Assembly: GCA_026770585.1 (NCBI GenBank)
Contig: MU647113.1
Location: 93,364 to 109,098 of the forward strand
DNA from: Baffinella frigidus
Taxonomy: Eukaryota; Cryptophyceae; Cryptomonadales; Baffinellaceae
Direction: 5' to 3'
DNA length: 15,735 bases
Position 1 is the stretch's first letter; each line of letters begins with the position of its first letter. This document shows, in pieces, positions 15,617 to 15,735 of this stretch. The position numbers were made by a program, and so were the translations under genes. The notes beneath the pieces are model-generated. The model was not told the DNA's origin. It worked only from the letters and a program-made list of their open reading frames with translations, and searched no databases.

Positions 15617-15735
15617 GTAAACCCTAAACCCCAAACCCTGACCCCCAAAGCCTTCACCCTACACCCTACACCCTAATCCCCAGACCCCAAACCCGAAACC
15701 CCAAACCCCAAACCCCAAACTCCAAACCCCAAACC
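15195..15735 (+). repeat. Heptads around exon 19
   Basis: CCCTACA at 15195-15260, then CCCTCCA in large numbers to about 15515, then CCCTAAA. After exon 19, CCCCAAA units reach the window edge. Confidence 0.9.
15561..15616 (+). CDS. Exon 19: repeat 2, G-x-L-x-x-T-V strand
   Basis: The acceptor TCCAG ends at 15560 and the donor GTAAAC starts at 15617 (phase 2). Encodes GDAAWNPQTGQLVYTVPAG; the TGQLVYTV part matches GTMTLTV of exon 10, the equivalent position in repeat 1. If the donor were not used, TAA would follow after one more Gly codon, so a gene end here cannot be fully excluded. Confidence 0.62.

Noticed and set aside
1-15735. A true chromosome end (telomere)
   Set aside because: Heptads are degenerate, interrupted by exons throughout and of changing variant; no long perfect terminal array.
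1-15735. tRNA or rRNA genes
   Set aside because: No cloverleaf-like segment or conserved rRNA stretch recognised on either strand.
1-15735. Dinoflagellate origin, suggested by the heavy repeats
   Set aside because: All but one chosen donor are GT, whereas dinoflagellate introns often use GC or GA donors; not excluded, but less favoured.

Overview
The window reads as eukaryotic nuclear DNA, most likely from a protist or alga. It holds GC-rich coding islands of 40-144 nt with canonical AG|GT splice borders, embedded in long introns made of degenerate plant/alga-type telomere heptads (CCCTAAA and variants). I see no rRNA, tRNA, CRISPR, bacterial operon, promoter or polyadenylation site. A green (prasinophyte-type) alga is my best guess from the heptad and exon style. 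That is inference; nothing here identifies the species.

The + strand carries the interior of one large gene. I assembled 19 exons (673-15616) by matching acceptor, donor and phase. They join into one open frame of 1721 nt (573 codons plus 2 nt) without a stop; the start and the end lie outside the window. Exons make up only about 11.5% of the span. The inferred protein begins in the second half of a Calx-beta-like domain (exons 1-2) and continues through a complete Calx-beta-like domain (exons 3-7). It then has at least two copies of another beta-sandwich-like repeat with an 'IT...T...AG...TI..L...T' signature (exons 8-12 and 13-19). This looks like a large extracellular or cell-surface adhesion-type protein; no signal peptide or membrane segment falls inside the window.

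The striking feature is the intron content. Most of the exons have one to several extra partial copies nearby, on the same strand or inverted, and nearly all are broken by stops, truncation or inserted fold-back elements. Layout: 1-670 heptads, one exon-1 copy and a 151-bp fold-back; 673-2083 exons 1-2 and an exon-1 copy with an in-frame insert; 2084-4002 a cluster of broken exon-2 copies and four fold-back families; 4003-5491 exons 3-6 (Calx-beta core); 5492-6468 broken exon-6 copies with a 166-bp MITE and a second element family; 6469-8586 exons 7-11; 8587-9745 exon-11 and exon-12 copies, a MITE and a minisatellite; 9746-11063 exons 12-14; 11064-12592 a fused exon-13/14 copy split by half a MITE, a 208-bp palindrome and a 257-bp tandem of exon-15 copies; 12593-15616 exons 15-19 with further copies and two palindromes containing inverted exon pieces.

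Three 166-bp near-palindromic MITE copies have clean 4-bp target duplications, two of them inside exon copies whose empty site is the neighbouring intact exon. Several introns are flanked by short AGGT-centred duplications, and one intron is present in one exon pair but absent from its copy. The locus therefore looks like an active workshop of exon duplication, element insertion and intron gain built on telomere-like DNA. A collapsed or misassembled repeat region has not been excluded.
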